The position numbers and the translations under genes were made by a program. Below are positions 10,514 through 18,872 of a stretch of 64,000 nucleotides of DNA, piece after piece. Source of the stretch: Syntrophaceae bacterium UBA6109. GTDB lineage: Bacteria > Desulfobacterota > Syntrophia > Syntrophales > UBA6109. The number at the start of each line of letters is the position of its first letter. The stretch's first letter is position 1. The notes below the pieces were generated by a model, which searched no databases, was not told the DNA's origin, and was given only the letters and a program-made list of their open reading frames with translations. The stretch is from NCBI GenBank assembly GCA_002428445.1, contig DIWJ01000003.1:1152-65151 (forward strand). The letters are read 5' to 3'.

Positions 10514-10708
10514 ATGGATGCGCAGGGAATCTTGTGGAATGGCAGGACGGATCGGATGACCGTGTACCCTCGTTACACGCTGCTGGAGAGGATCCTTCTG
10601 GGCGCTGTCTTCGCCGCAGTCTGGCCTTTCCGGCGGGTGCATCTCTTCCTGACGGAAACCCGGCGAAAGCTGGAAGAGTGGCAGGAAGAAGATCTGATCG
10701 ACATTTGA
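10514..10708 (+). CDS. Small membrane-associated protein, 64 residues
   Basis: A short gene supported by a strong ribosome site (AAAGGAGGGCGGCGC) before the ATG. The middle (LLERILLGAVFAAVWPFRRV) could be an amphipathic or single membrane segment, followed by a charged helix (TETRRKLEEWQEEDLIDI). I do not recognise the family. It lies alone between the nrpR operon, which runs away from it, and the large hybrid kinase. Confidence 0.6.
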   Translation: MDAQGILWNGRTDRMTVYPRYTLLERILLGAVFAAVWPFRRVHLFLTETRRKLEEWQEEDLIDI

Positions 10709-11034
10709 GAAAGGCCCTCCCGGGGATTTCCCGGGCAAGACCGTTGTCCGCGGGCGTTATCTCTGCCCGGCAAGCCGTTGTTTTTCCTCAGCCGCCAGCT
10801 CCTTTTCTCACCGAGCCGATCCGTCGGCAGGAACCAGGCGCCGATTCCCATGAACGAAGGAGGGGATGCCCTCCAGGAGGATGAGGTTGCCCGGAATTTC
10901 CAAGAGGAAACAGACCTGTCTGCAATCGGCGGATGTGTTTCCGACACCTTTGTGATAGAAGACGCGTCACCGCCCGCCGCTTATCGTACAGGGCCGAGCG
11001 CCTGACGAACTGCCGGCAGCACAGGAAGGGAAAC
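10709..11034. other. Intergenic stretch before the hybrid kinase
   Basis: About 325 bases. It holds a small CCCGGG-based hairpin near 10714-10731 and no gene I can support; the open frames here lack ribosome sites and family-like sequence. Confidence 0.5.
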
Positions 11035-14000
11035 ATGACGGAATCGCGCCTGTCAAAAGGCGAACGGATCGACGGATCGGAACTTCCCGGCCGAAAAGGG
11101 GCCGACCCGGGCAATTGCCCGGATTTGCGGGGCGGTGCCCTGGCGGCCGACGCGGAATACCGCCGCTTTTACGAAAGCGCCGTGGAGGGCTTTTTCCGGA
11201 GCACGCCGGAAGGCCGCTTCCTCAGCGTCAACCCCGCATTTGCCGCGATGCTCGGCTACGCATCCCCGGAAGAGCTGATCTCCGCCGTATCGGATATTTC
11301 CAGGCAATATTACGTCAATGCCAAGGATCGGCTGCGCTATGTGCGGAGGTTGCGGGAAAAGGGATCCGTCGAACACTTCGAGTTCAAGGTCCGCCGGAAG
11401 GATGGAACGGAAATCTGGGTTTCCAACAGCACGCGCGCCGTTTACGACGCAAAGGGCGAGATCCAATGCTATGAAGGCGTCGTACTGGACATCACGTCCG
11501 CCAAGCTGAGTGAAAAGGCCCTGGCGGAGAGCGAGGAGCGATTCCGCCTGCTCGTTTCCGAAGCCCCGGCGGCCCTCGTTCTCCATGACGGGAACACGAT
11601 CGCCTACGCCAATCCCGCGGCCTGCAGGATGCTGGGCGCCAGGGATTCACTGGAGCTGGTGAACCGGTCCCTCCTGGAATTCATCCATCCAAAGTATATC
11701 GACGACGTGCGGAAGCGGGTCGAAACCGTCATGGTTCAGGGACAGACCATCTCCCCCATGGAGCAGCAGTATGTCCGTCTCGACGGCGGGATCATCGACG
11801 TGGAGGCCCGGGCGATTCCCATCACCGTTCAGGGCGGGCGCATGATGTACAGCATCCTGCACGAGATCACCGATCGCAAACGCGCGGAAACGGCGCTGCG
11901 GGAGAGCGAGCGGGTTTTGAGCACGCTGCTGGGCAATCTTCCCGGCATGGTGTACCGCTGCCGGAACGACCGCAACTGGACGATGGAATTCGTCAGCAGC
12001 GGCTGCACCACCCTGACGGGTTACGCCCCGGAGGACCTGATCGGCAACCGCCGCGTCGCCTACAACGGCATCATCCATCCGGAAGACCGCGCCGAGGTCT
12101 GGAGACAGGTTCAGGAGGCGGTGAACAGGCGGACCGCGTTCGACATGACCTACCGGATCGTCGCGACGTCCGGGGATGTGAAGTGGGTTGCGGAACGGGG
12201 ACGGGGAGTCTACGCGGATTCCGGTGAACTCCTGGCCCTGGAGGGATTCATCGCGGATGTCACCGCCCGGGTCCTCGCGGACGATGTCCTACGGGAAAAC
12301 GAGGAGAAGCTCCGGAAGATCTTTCACACCACGCCCGATTCGGTCTGCATCAACCGACTCGATGACGGCCGCTACATGGCGGTCAATGAAGGCTTCACCC
12401 GGATCTCCGGTTATGCGGAAGAGGAAGCGGTGGGAGGAACCTCCCGGGATCTGAACCTCTGGGTCTCGCCCCGTCAACTCGCGGCATTGAGCGACAGATT
12501 GCGGAAATACGGCGAGGTGCGGAATCTCGAGGCCGCATTCCGCATGAAGAGGGGGGAAATCCTGTACGGACTGATTTCCGCTTCGGTCGTCGATCTCAAC
12601 GGCGTTCCGCACGTCCTCAGCATCACAAGAGACATCACCGAGAGAAAACGCATGGAGGAGGCGCTGATCGAAAGCGAAAAAAAATTCCGCGATCTGTCGG
12701 CGCTGCTGCCCGAGGTCGTCTTCGAGACGGACCTCACGGGCCGCTTCACCTATGCCAATTCCTTCGGGCTTGATCTGTTCGGCTATACCCCGGAAGAACT
12801 GGAAGAGGGACTCAACGCGATCGATATGATCGCCCCCCGGGACCGGGCGCGCGCGGCCAGAAGCATCGGCTGCGTGCTGGCGAATGTGGCAACGAGAAGC
12901 AACGAATACCGGGCGATCCGGAAGAACGGCGAGGAATTCCCCGTTCTCATCAGCTCGACGTCGATCGTCCGGGACGGGAAAACCGCCGGAATGCGCGGGC
13001 TCGTCATCGACCTGACGGAGCGCAAGCGACTGGAAAGCCAACTGCTGCAGGCGCAGAAGCTGGAGGCCCTTGGCACGCTGTCCGGCGGGATCGCCCACGA
13101 TTTCAACAACATCCTGATGGGTATCCAGGGGAACATCTCGCTCATGATGCTCGATCTCGAACCCCATCATCCCCACGGCGAGCGGCTGCGCCATGTCGAA
13201 GAACATGTAAGAACGGCCTCGGACCTGACCCGGCAGCTCCTTGGCATCGCCCGCGGCGGCCGCTACGAGGTAAAACCCACCAACATGAACGAAACCGTCG
13301 CCAAGATTTCGTCCATGTTCGGGAGAACGAGGAAGGAGATATCCATTCACCACAAGCACGGCGAGGGCCTCTGGCTCGTCGAGGCGGATCGCGGTCAGAT
13401 GGAACAGATATTCATGAATCTCTTCGTCAACGCCTGGCAGGCGATGCCGCGGGGCGGGGATATTTTCGTGGAGACAGCGAACGCCATCCTCACCGAGGAG
13501 TCGGCTCTGGCGGGCGCGCTCCGGCCCGGCCGCCACGTCAGGATCACCGTTGCCGACACCGGTATCGGCATGGACGAGGAGACCCGGACGCGGGCCTTCG
13601 ATCCTTTTTTTACGACAAAGGAAAAGGGAACGGGCACGGGACTCGGTTTGGCCATGGTGTACGGCATCGTCCGCGGCCACGGGGGGATGGTCCAGGTCTC
13701 CAGCGAACCTGGTCAGGGCGCGGTCTTCTCCCTCTGGCTTCCCGCGACGGACAAGACCGTCGTCGAGAGGAAGGTCGGCGATATGCCGGAAATGCAGAGA
13801 GGTTCGGAGACGGTCCTGCTCATCGACGATGAAGAAGGCGTCCTGGAAGTCAGCAAGGCGATGCTGGAGCACCTCGGTTACAAAGTGTACGGCTTGTCCA
13901 ACGGGAAGGACGGACTCGATCTCTATCGGGCGAAGGAGGGCGAGATCGATCTCGTCGTCCTGGACATGATCATGCCCGGCATGTCCGGAGGGGAGGTCTT

Positions 14001-14166
14001 TGACCGTCTCAAGGAGATCAACCCCGACGTCAAGGTGCTGCTCTCCAGCGGATACAGCGCTGAAGGGGAGGCGGCGAATATTCTGGCGCGGGGTTGCCGG
14101 GGGTTCCTGCAGAAGCCCTTCCAGATCGTGAATCTGTCCCGGCAGGTCCGCGAGGCCCTGCAATAG
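11035..14166 (+). CDS. Hybrid sensor histidine kinase with five PAS domains and a receiver
   Basis: A 1043-residue protein. Five PAS units run from about residue 40 to 660, each ending in a PAC-like ITERKR or DLTERKR linker. They are followed by HisKA with phosphoacceptor His688 (GGIAHDFNNIL), an HATPase (NLFVNAWQAMP, ADTGIGMDEE, GTGTGLGLAMV) and a C-terminal receiver with Asp977 (LVVLDMIMPGMSG). No membrane helix is visible, so sensing is likely cytoplasmic. Start at 11035 follows GGAAGGGAAAC. The HDFNN subtype usually passes phosphate to its own receiver. No output regulator is adjacent, and the ligand is unknown. Confidence 0.92.
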   Translation: MTESRLSKGERIDGSELPGRKGADPGNCPDLRGGALAADAEYRRFYESAVEGFFRSTPEGRFLSVNPAFAAMLGYASPEELISAVSDISRQYYVNAKDRLRYVRRLREKGSVEHFEFKVRRKDGTEIWVSNSTRAVYDAKGEIQCYEGVVLDITSAKLSEKALAESEERFRLLVSEAPAALVLHDGNTIAYANPAACRMLGARDSLELVNRSLLEFIHPKYIDDVRKRVETVMVQGQTISPMEQQYVRLDGGIIDVEARAIPITVQGGRMMYSILHEITDRKRAETALRESERVLSTLLGNLPGMVYRCRNDRNWTMEFVSSGCTTLTGYAPEDLIGNRRVAYNGIIHPEDRAEVWRQVQEAVNRRTAFDMTYRIVATSGDVKWVAERGRGVYADSGELLALEGFIADVTARVLADDVLRENEEKLRKIFHTTPDSVCINRLDDGRYMAVNEGFTRISGYAEEEAVGGTSRDLNLWVSPRQLAALSDRLRKYGEVRNLEAAFRMKRGEILYGLISASVVDLNGVPHVLSITRDITERKRMEEALIESEKKFRDLSALLPEVVFETDLTGRFTYANSFGLDLFGYTPEELEEGLNAIDMIAPRDRARAARSIGCVLANVATRSNEYRAIRKNGEEFPVLISSTSIVRDGKTAGMRGLVIDLTERKRLESQLLQAQKLEALGTLSGGIAHDFNNILMGIQGNISLMMLDLEPHHPHGERLRHVEEHVRTASDLTRQLLGIARGGRYEVKPTNMNETVAKISSMFGRTRKEISIHHKHGEGLWLVEADRGQMEQIFMNLFVNAWQAMPRGGDIFVETANAILTEESALAGALRPGRHVRITVADTGIGMDEETRTRAFDPFFTTKEKGTGTGLGLAMVYGIVRGHGGMVQVSSEPGQGAVFSLWLPATDKTVVERKVGDMPEMQRGSETVLLIDDEEGVLEVSKAMLEHLGYKVYGLSNGKDGLDLYRAKEGEIDLVVLDMIMPGMSGGEVFDRLKEINPDVKVLLSSGYSAEGEAANILARGCRGFLQKPFQIVNLSRQVREALQ

Positions 14167-14216
14167 CGGGGATGGTACCCGCTGCCGGATTTCAACAGCC
14201 GGCTGGTGGTTGTTCG

Positions 14217-14340
14217 GAGGCTATTCAAAAAGGTCTGGATGCAAGGCCCCCGAAATCCTGAGGAGTGAGGCGTACTGGAAGTACGCCGCAGCGACGAAGG
14301 ATGAGGGAAACGCAGCAGACGGGCCTTTTTCAATAGCCTC
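14217..14340. repeat. Structured element of 124 bp with long terminal inverted arms
   Basis: The ends GAGGCTATTCAAAAAGG (14217-14233) and its exact reverse complement (14324-14340) pair over 17 bases. Inside is a perfect 8-bp hairpin GGCGTACT-GGA-AGTACGCC (14269-14287). It sits between the hybrid kinase and the convergent ligase gene and could terminate both. I recall similar elements in Syntrophaceae genomes, which I cannot check here. Confidence 0.75.
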
Positions 14341-15278
14341 TATCGGAAGGAGCGTTTTGCCCACACTACCCGCTCCTCCGGATCGGCGAGGATCCCGGCG
14401 GGTATGCGGTCGATCTGCTCGAGGCGCTCCCGGAGGCCGTGCCCGTTCGCCAGTTGGATGGCGAGGCCGGGACGGGCATTCAATTCCAGGAGCAGCGGTC
14501 CCCGGTCCCGGTCGAGCGCGATGTCGACGCCGACGTAACCCAGGCCCGTCATCTCGAATGTGCCGGCTGCGATCCGCAGCATCTCATCCCAGTAGGGGAC
14601 CTGAATGCCGCTCACGGGATTGCCTGTATCGGGGTGCCTGGCAACGATTTGCGAGCGGTGCACGGCCGTGACGGTGGTTCCCTTGGAGATCTCGATGCCC
14701 GCGCCGATCGCGCCCCGGTGGAGGTTGGCCTTGCCGTCGGAAGCCTTCGTCGGCAGGCGCACCATGGCCATGGCGGGGACGCCCCGGTAAACGACGATCC
14801 GGACATCGGGCACTCCCTGATAACTTACGGCCGCAAAGACCGCGTCTGGATGGATCAGGGCTTCCACGATGGCGATGTCTTCCAGCCCCGAAAGCGAGAA
14901 GATCCCCGAAAGGATGTCGGAGACGTGGTGGGAGAAATCGCCGAAGGAAATAACCTCACCGCTCTGGGTCACATACCCCTTCTCCGATTGCTCCCGTACG
15001 AGGACGATCCCGCTGCCCCCCGAGCCCCGCGCCGGCTTGACGGCGAACTCGGCTCTTCCCTCCAGCAGTTTCCGCAGCGCCGGGAGATCTCCGTGCTTTT
15101 CGATCAGCAGATACAAGGGAGGGGTGGGGATACCGTGCTTTTCCGCCATCCGCTTCGTCAGAACCTTGTTGTCGACCAGGGGAAAGTGCGAGCGGGGGTT
15201 CCACCGCATGATGTAATCGGCGTTGCGGCTGTTGATGCCCAGGACTCCGGCCAGGCGAAGGCGGCGAAGGGCCTGAAG
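14340..15278 (-). CDS. Alpha-L-glutamate-ligase-like ATP-grasp protein (RimK-like)
   Basis: Roughly 312 residues of an ATP-grasp ligase that would attach an amino acid to a peptide or protein end. Seen: LAGVLGINSRNADYI at the N-terminus, NKVLTKRMAEKHGIPTP, the ATP-binding KPARGSGGSGIVLV, and the metal-binding LLLELNARPGLAIQLAN. It belongs to the known triad retropepsin / inactive transglutaminase-7TM / RimK-like. The start is uncertain: no ATG, GTG or TTG lies in frame just before the conserved N-terminus. 15278 is a placeholder behind GGGAGGGG; the in-frame ATGs are at 15419 and 15209. Confidence 0.8.
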   Translation of the reverse strand, partial: LQALRRLRLAGVLGINSRNADYIMRWNPRSHFPLVDNKVLTKRMAEKHGIPTPPLYLLIEKHGDLPALRKLLEGRAEFAVKPARGSGGSGIVLVREQSEKGYVTQSGEVISFGDFSHHVSDILSGIFSLSGLEDIAIVEALIHPDAVFAAVSYQGVPDVRIVVYRGVPAMAMVRLPTKASDGKANLHRGAIGAGIEISKGTTVTAVHRSQIVARHPDTGNPVSGIQVPYWDEMLRIAAGTFEMTGLGYVGVDIALDRDRGPLLLELNARPGLAIQLANGHGLRERLEQIDRIPAGILADPEERVVWAKRSFR

Positions 15279-16813
15279 GGTCTGTCCCCTCCCAGGGAGC
15301 GGAAGCGGAAGAGTTCCGACAGCCGGTACCCGGTGTAGCGGCCCAGGAGGATCTGGAGCGCAGCGGCGGCCGTCAGCAGTTCGGGATACAGAAAGAATGT
15401 CATCTGCAGGGATTCCCAACTGATGATGCCGTAAGCGATGACGGACACGGCGGCGCTGCCCAGGGCCGTCTTGAGGCCCTGCCGGACGCCCGACTCCTCC
15501 ACCAGGAGGTAGAAACGTTCGATGACCATGGTGAGGATGACGAACGGGAGGAGCCCGACGGCCATGAACTGGCGCACGTCGAGTTGCTGGCCTGCCAGGG
15601 CCAGGATCGTGAAGCAGGCGATGACGAGGGTCAGCATCACCGCCATCCGGGGAACCAGCAGCAGGCGGAGCCTGTCAATCCAGCTGCGGACGGCGTAGCC
15701 GAGGAAGACGACGCCGGCGAAGATCCCCAGGCCGTAGAAGAGCCCCGTGTTCCGAAAAGCGAGGGCCATGAGCACGGGCATGAAGATGCCGAAAGTAGGG
15801 AATCCGATGATGTTCCTCAGGACGCTGATGATCAGCGTTCCGATCGGAACGAGCAGGAGGATGCGAAACGTCGGCTGGAATTCGGCGGGGAGGCTGAAGA
15901 GAGACCATCGATCCAGGAAACGGCCGGAGTTGCGGAACCGCTCGAAAAGCCGGCTCCATGCGCCGCCGACCTGTTTTGACACCGACCAGCGGGAGTCCAT
16001 CACCCTGCCGGGGGAAGCGGCGAGGGTGCGGATGCTTCCGACACTCAGGGGAAGCAGCGATGCTGGATCGGCCTCGATTTCTCCCGTTTCCGGCCAGAGG
16101 ATCTTCCATGCGCTGCCATCCCATGCCTCGATCCAGCGCAGGGGTCTGCTCCGGACCTCGTCGGCGAAGCGGAGCCCCTCGACGGACTGGGCAGGCACCT
16201 GGGCGGCGCGGAGAAGAATGTGGAGAGCCCTCAGGCCGCCGCGCTTCTTCTGCAGGGCGCTCCAGGCTGCGACGTCCGCCGCGGGAGGGGATGCCGGTTT
16301 CCATTCTCCCCGGACGGCGGCCGCCGCGGCGCCGATGCGCTCGGCCGGTTTCAAGGCGGTCCATGGCCGGGCCAGGCGTTCCGCCAGCTGGAGGTCCTCC
16401 TTATCGATCCAGGCGAAGTCTCCCGGAACCGGCGGGGTGCCTTCCGCCGGCATTTTCTGCGGGCGGAGCAGGATCGTCGCCTCGTAGGAGATCTCGACGC
16501 TTTGCGACGCGGAATCCCCTTTCCATTGACAGAAACGGTTAGGGCCCTCCCGGAAGACACCGGCGGTGAGGGAAGACGAGGAGATCTGTTCCTCCACGAT
16601 CGCCCGTTCGGCGCTCTCGAGGGGCAGGGCGAGGAGGATCTGGATTTCCTCCTCCTGCACCGGCTGAATCTCGGCCTGGACCGCGAGCCGCCACGACGTT
16701 TCGAGAACGGCGGGGAACACGGGGTAGCCCAGGGAAAAGATCCGGTAGCTCACGAGGGCAGCCGAAAGAAGCAACAGGAAGACGGCCACGGCAAGGGCGG
16801 GGCTTTTCTTCAT
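15158..16813 (-). CDS. Inactive-transglutaminase fused to seven membrane helices
   Basis: About 551 residues: an N-terminal signal anchor (ALAVAVFLLLLSAALVSY), a periplasmic transglutaminase-like domain to about residue 260, then a hydrophobic half with several helices (IGTLIISVLRNIIGFPTFGIF, ALAFRNTGLFYGLGIFAGVV, VMLTLVIACFTILALAG and more). It is the membrane partner of the RimK-like ligase and retropepsin. GGAGG precedes the ATG at 16813, which overlaps the protease stop. The last 90 or so residues overlap the ligase in another frame and do not look native, suggesting a frameshift near 15290. Confidence 0.82.
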   Translation of the reverse strand: MKKSPALAVAVFLLLLSAALVSYRIFSLGYPVFPAVLETSWRLAVQAEIQPVQEEEIQILLALPLESAERAIVEEQISSSSLTAGVFREGPNRFCQWKGDSASQSVEISYEATILLRPQKMPAEGTPPVPGDFAWIDKEDLQLAERLARPWTALKPAERIGAAAAAVRGEWKPASPPAADVAAWSALQKKRGGLRALHILLRAAQVPAQSVEGLRFADEVRSRPLRWIEAWDGSAWKILWPETGEIEADPASLLPLSVGSIRTLAASPGRVMDSRWSVSKQVGGAWSRLFERFRNSGRFLDRWSLFSLPAEFQPTFRILLLVPIGTLIISVLRNIIGFPTFGIFMPVLMALAFRNTGLFYGLGIFAGVVFLGYAVRSWIDRLRLLLVPRMAVMLTLVIACFTILALAGQQLDVRQFMAVGLLPFVILTMVIERFYLLVEESGVRQGLKTALGSAAVSVIAYGIISWESLQMTFFLYPELLTAAAALQILLGRYTGYRLSELFRFRSLGGDRPFRPFAAFAWPESWASTAATPITSCGGTPARTFPWSTTRF

Positions 16814-17319
16814 CGGGGAACCTCCGGGCAGGAGGGAGGGGCACATTTCTCTTTCGTGCAGTTGATGACGAAATCCTGCTGCAGCACATTGCGTCCCAGG
16901 AGAAGAGGATATTCAACGCCCGCCCGGTTGTTGAGGTTGACCTGGGCGCGGATCAGCCTGTTTCCGATGCACAGATCCATTTCGACCACCGGTCGGCGAC
17001 TCCTCGCCTCGGAGGAGCGGAATCTCGTCCACTTCACGATGGGCAGGCTCAGCTTCAGGCCGCCGTACTTTTTGGGCAGGCTGAACGCGGCGATCTCGCC
17101 CTCGACTTTCAGCCCCCGGGCGTCGAGGGAGGTCATGGCCGCCCCCGTATCGATCCGCGCCGGAAGTTTCACGCCCCAGGGCATGAGGACCACATCCTCG
17201 ACCAGCCCGATTTCGACCCGCTCCTCGGCACCCATCGCTTCCCCCCAGAGAAGGCACAGCAGAATTCCGGCGATCAGCAGGACCGCACCCGACGTCTTTC
17301 TTTCATTCCGGAAAATCAT
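16810..17319 (-). CDS. Retropepsin-like (RimK-associated) aspartic protease
   Basis: A 169-residue exported protease of the pepsin/retropepsin type associated with RimK (the PF05618 kind). The N-terminus is a signal peptide (TSGAVLLIAGILLCLLWGEAMG), the catalytic motif is ARIDTGA with Asp57, and the flap-like half ends in YPLLLGRNVLQQDF. The family works with the neighbouring 7TM and ATP-grasp genes, perhaps trimming the peptide tag the ligase adds. GTG at 17331 is an alternative start. The operon order protease-7TM-ligase is intact. Confidence 0.85.
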   Translation of the reverse strand: MIFRNERKTSGAVLLIAGILLCLLWGEAMGAEERVEIGLVEDVVLMPWGVKLPARIDTGAAMTSLDARGLKVEGEIAAFSLPKKYGGLKLSLPIVKWTRFRSSEARSRRPVVEMDLCIGNRLIRAQVNLNNRAGVEYPLLLGRNVLQQDFVINCTKEKCAPPSCPEVPR

Positions 17320-17363
17320 AGAGGATACCACCTGCGGCGCAGCGCCATATTCTTATAAAATCC

Positions 17364-17369
17364 ATTATA
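17364..17369 (-). promoter_or_regulatory. Candidate -10 box for the retropepsin operon
   Basis: A perfect TATAAT on the minus strand, 45 bases before the ATG at 17319. No convincing -35 is present, so this is weak. Confidence 0.3.
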
Positions 17370-17589
17370 CATGATTCCGGTCGGCCTTGGCGAGCCCGGA
17401 AAAGTGGCAAAACGATGCGGTAGAGGAGAAACGGGGAGAACGTCTTTCCATGCAATGAGCGGCTGTACAGAAGCGGACATTTGTTGTATCCATGCGGCAT
17501 CTCCCGGATGACGCGGGATCGTCTTGCGGATGAAGAGGCATCGGAACAACCGCGGCTTATGACCATGCCGGATCAGGAGGAGGGGACAA

Positions 17590-18165
17590 ATGAAGGTGGT
17601 CGCCATCAACGGCAGCGCGAGAAAAGACGGCAACACGGCAATTCTGATCAATACGGTCTTCGATGAATTGAAGAAGGAAGGCATAGAAACGGAATTGATC
17701 CAGCTGGCGGAGCATCCCCTGACGGGTTGCCGGGCCTGCTATTCCTGCTTCAAGAACTTGGACGGCCGTTGCGTCGTGACCAACGACATTCTCAACGACC
17801 TGCTGGTCAAGATCGGCGGGGCCGACGGACTCCTGCTGGGATCTCCGACCTACTTCGCCGACGTGACTTCCGGCATGAAGGCTTTTATCGAGCGATGCGG
17901 CTTCGTGTCGCGCGCCAACAACTACCTGTTCAAGCGGAAAGTGGGCGCGTCCGTTGTCGCTGTCCGGCGCGCCGGCGCCATCCAGGCATTCAATTCCATG
18001 AACCTTTTTCTTTACTATATGCAGATGGTGATGCCGGGGTCCAGTTACTTCGGCATGGCCCTCGGCAGGCATCCGGGGGATGTTCTGAAAGACGAGGAAG
18101 GCCTGCGTACGATGAGGACTCTGGGAGAGAACATGGCATGGCTTCTGAAAAAATGCCGTTCCTGA
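17590..18165 (+). CDS. NADPH-dependent FMN reductase / flavodoxin-fold protein
   Basis: A 191-residue flavoprotein. MKVVAINGSARKDGNTAIL is the FMN phosphate loop, and CRACYSCFKNLDGRCVV (about residues 48-65) is a cysteine cluster as in iron-sulfur flavoproteins of anaerobes. GSPTYFADVTSGMKAFIER is the second flavin loop. AGGAGGAGGGGACAA gives a strong ribosome site. Substrate unknown; these proteins often act in redox stress or quinone reduction. The LEA-type gene follows 53 bases on. Confidence 0.9.
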   Translation: MKVVAINGSARKDGNTAILINTVFDELKKEGIETELIQLAEHPLTGCRACYSCFKNLDGRCVVTNDILNDLLVKIGGADGLLLGSPTYFADVTSGMKAFIERCGFVSRANNYLFKRKVGASVVAVRRAGAIQAFNSMNLFLYYMQMVMPGSSYFGMALGRHPGDVLKDEEGLRTMRTLGENMAWLLKKCRS

Positions 18166-18218
18166 GAAGGACCTCGCCGGAACGGCGAACCGGCGTCAAT
18201 CCAACGGGTACCGTCGCG

Positions 18219-18701
18219 ATGGAAAAGCGAATTTTGAAGAAAGCGGCAAGGGGAGGCAGGTGGCTTCTCCCGATTCTTGCCCTTCTTTTCGTCTCCTGCC
18301 TGGGCATGATCCTCGAGAAGCCCCTCGTTACTCTCCACAAGGTAACGGTCAGCCCGCGATCCTTCACGGAGCTGGGTCTCCTGCTCGACCTCGAGGTAAA
18401 AAATCCGAACCGCTTCGATATCACGCTCACGTCTTTTGAATACACCGTCTTCCTGAAGGGAGAGCCGATCGGTGCGGGCCGGCTCGAGAAGGAGCTCCTC
18501 GTTCCCGCGGCGGCGACGACGCGGCTGCAGGCTCCCGTCAACGCGAATTTCAAGGACATGGGCGCGATCTTCAGGGCGCTGCTCGCGGGCGGCGACAAAC
18601 CGCCCTATGCCTTCGAGGGAAGGGCAACGATCGCGACGTTCTTCGGAAGCCGCGACTTCACTTTCTTGAGGGAGGAAGACAGCCGTCCGAAGGAACCTTG
18701 A
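18219..18701 (+). CDS. LEA type 2 / WHy-domain lipoprotein
   Basis: A 160-residue protein with a hydrophobic leader and possible lipobox (LLPILALLFVSC, Cys28), then a beta-sandwich WHy/LEA14-type domain (LGLLLDLEVKNPNRFDITLTSFEYTV). LEA2-type domains are linked to desiccation or stress protection, but bacterial roles are poorly defined. The ATG at 18219 lacks a strong ribosome site. It may be cotranscribed with the flavoprotein. Confidence 0.75.
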   Translation: MEKRILKKAARGGRWLLPILALLFVSCLGMILEKPLVTLHKVTVSPRSFTELGLLLDLEVKNPNRFDITLTSFEYTVFLKGEPIGAGRLEKELLVPAAATTRLQAPVNANFKDMGAIFRALLAGGDKPPYAFEGRATIATFFGSRDFTFLREEDSRPKEP

Positions 18702-18872
18702 CGGGGGCAGGAACGTCCGTCGCGACATGCCGAAGGAAGGCAACCCCCGAATATCGCCAACCATCCCCCTGATCGACGGGAATTCCCGGATTGCATCGGC
18801 AACGCCCCTCTAGGGTTTTGGATTGCTCGAATTCAGGAATTTCCTTGAGCTGCATCCATGGCGGGCACGGGG

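Noticed and set aside
18749..18765. A 16-base match (CAACCATCCCCCTGAT) shared with 21558
   Set aside because: Too short and isolated to be called a repeat; one copy is inside the Ku coding sequence.
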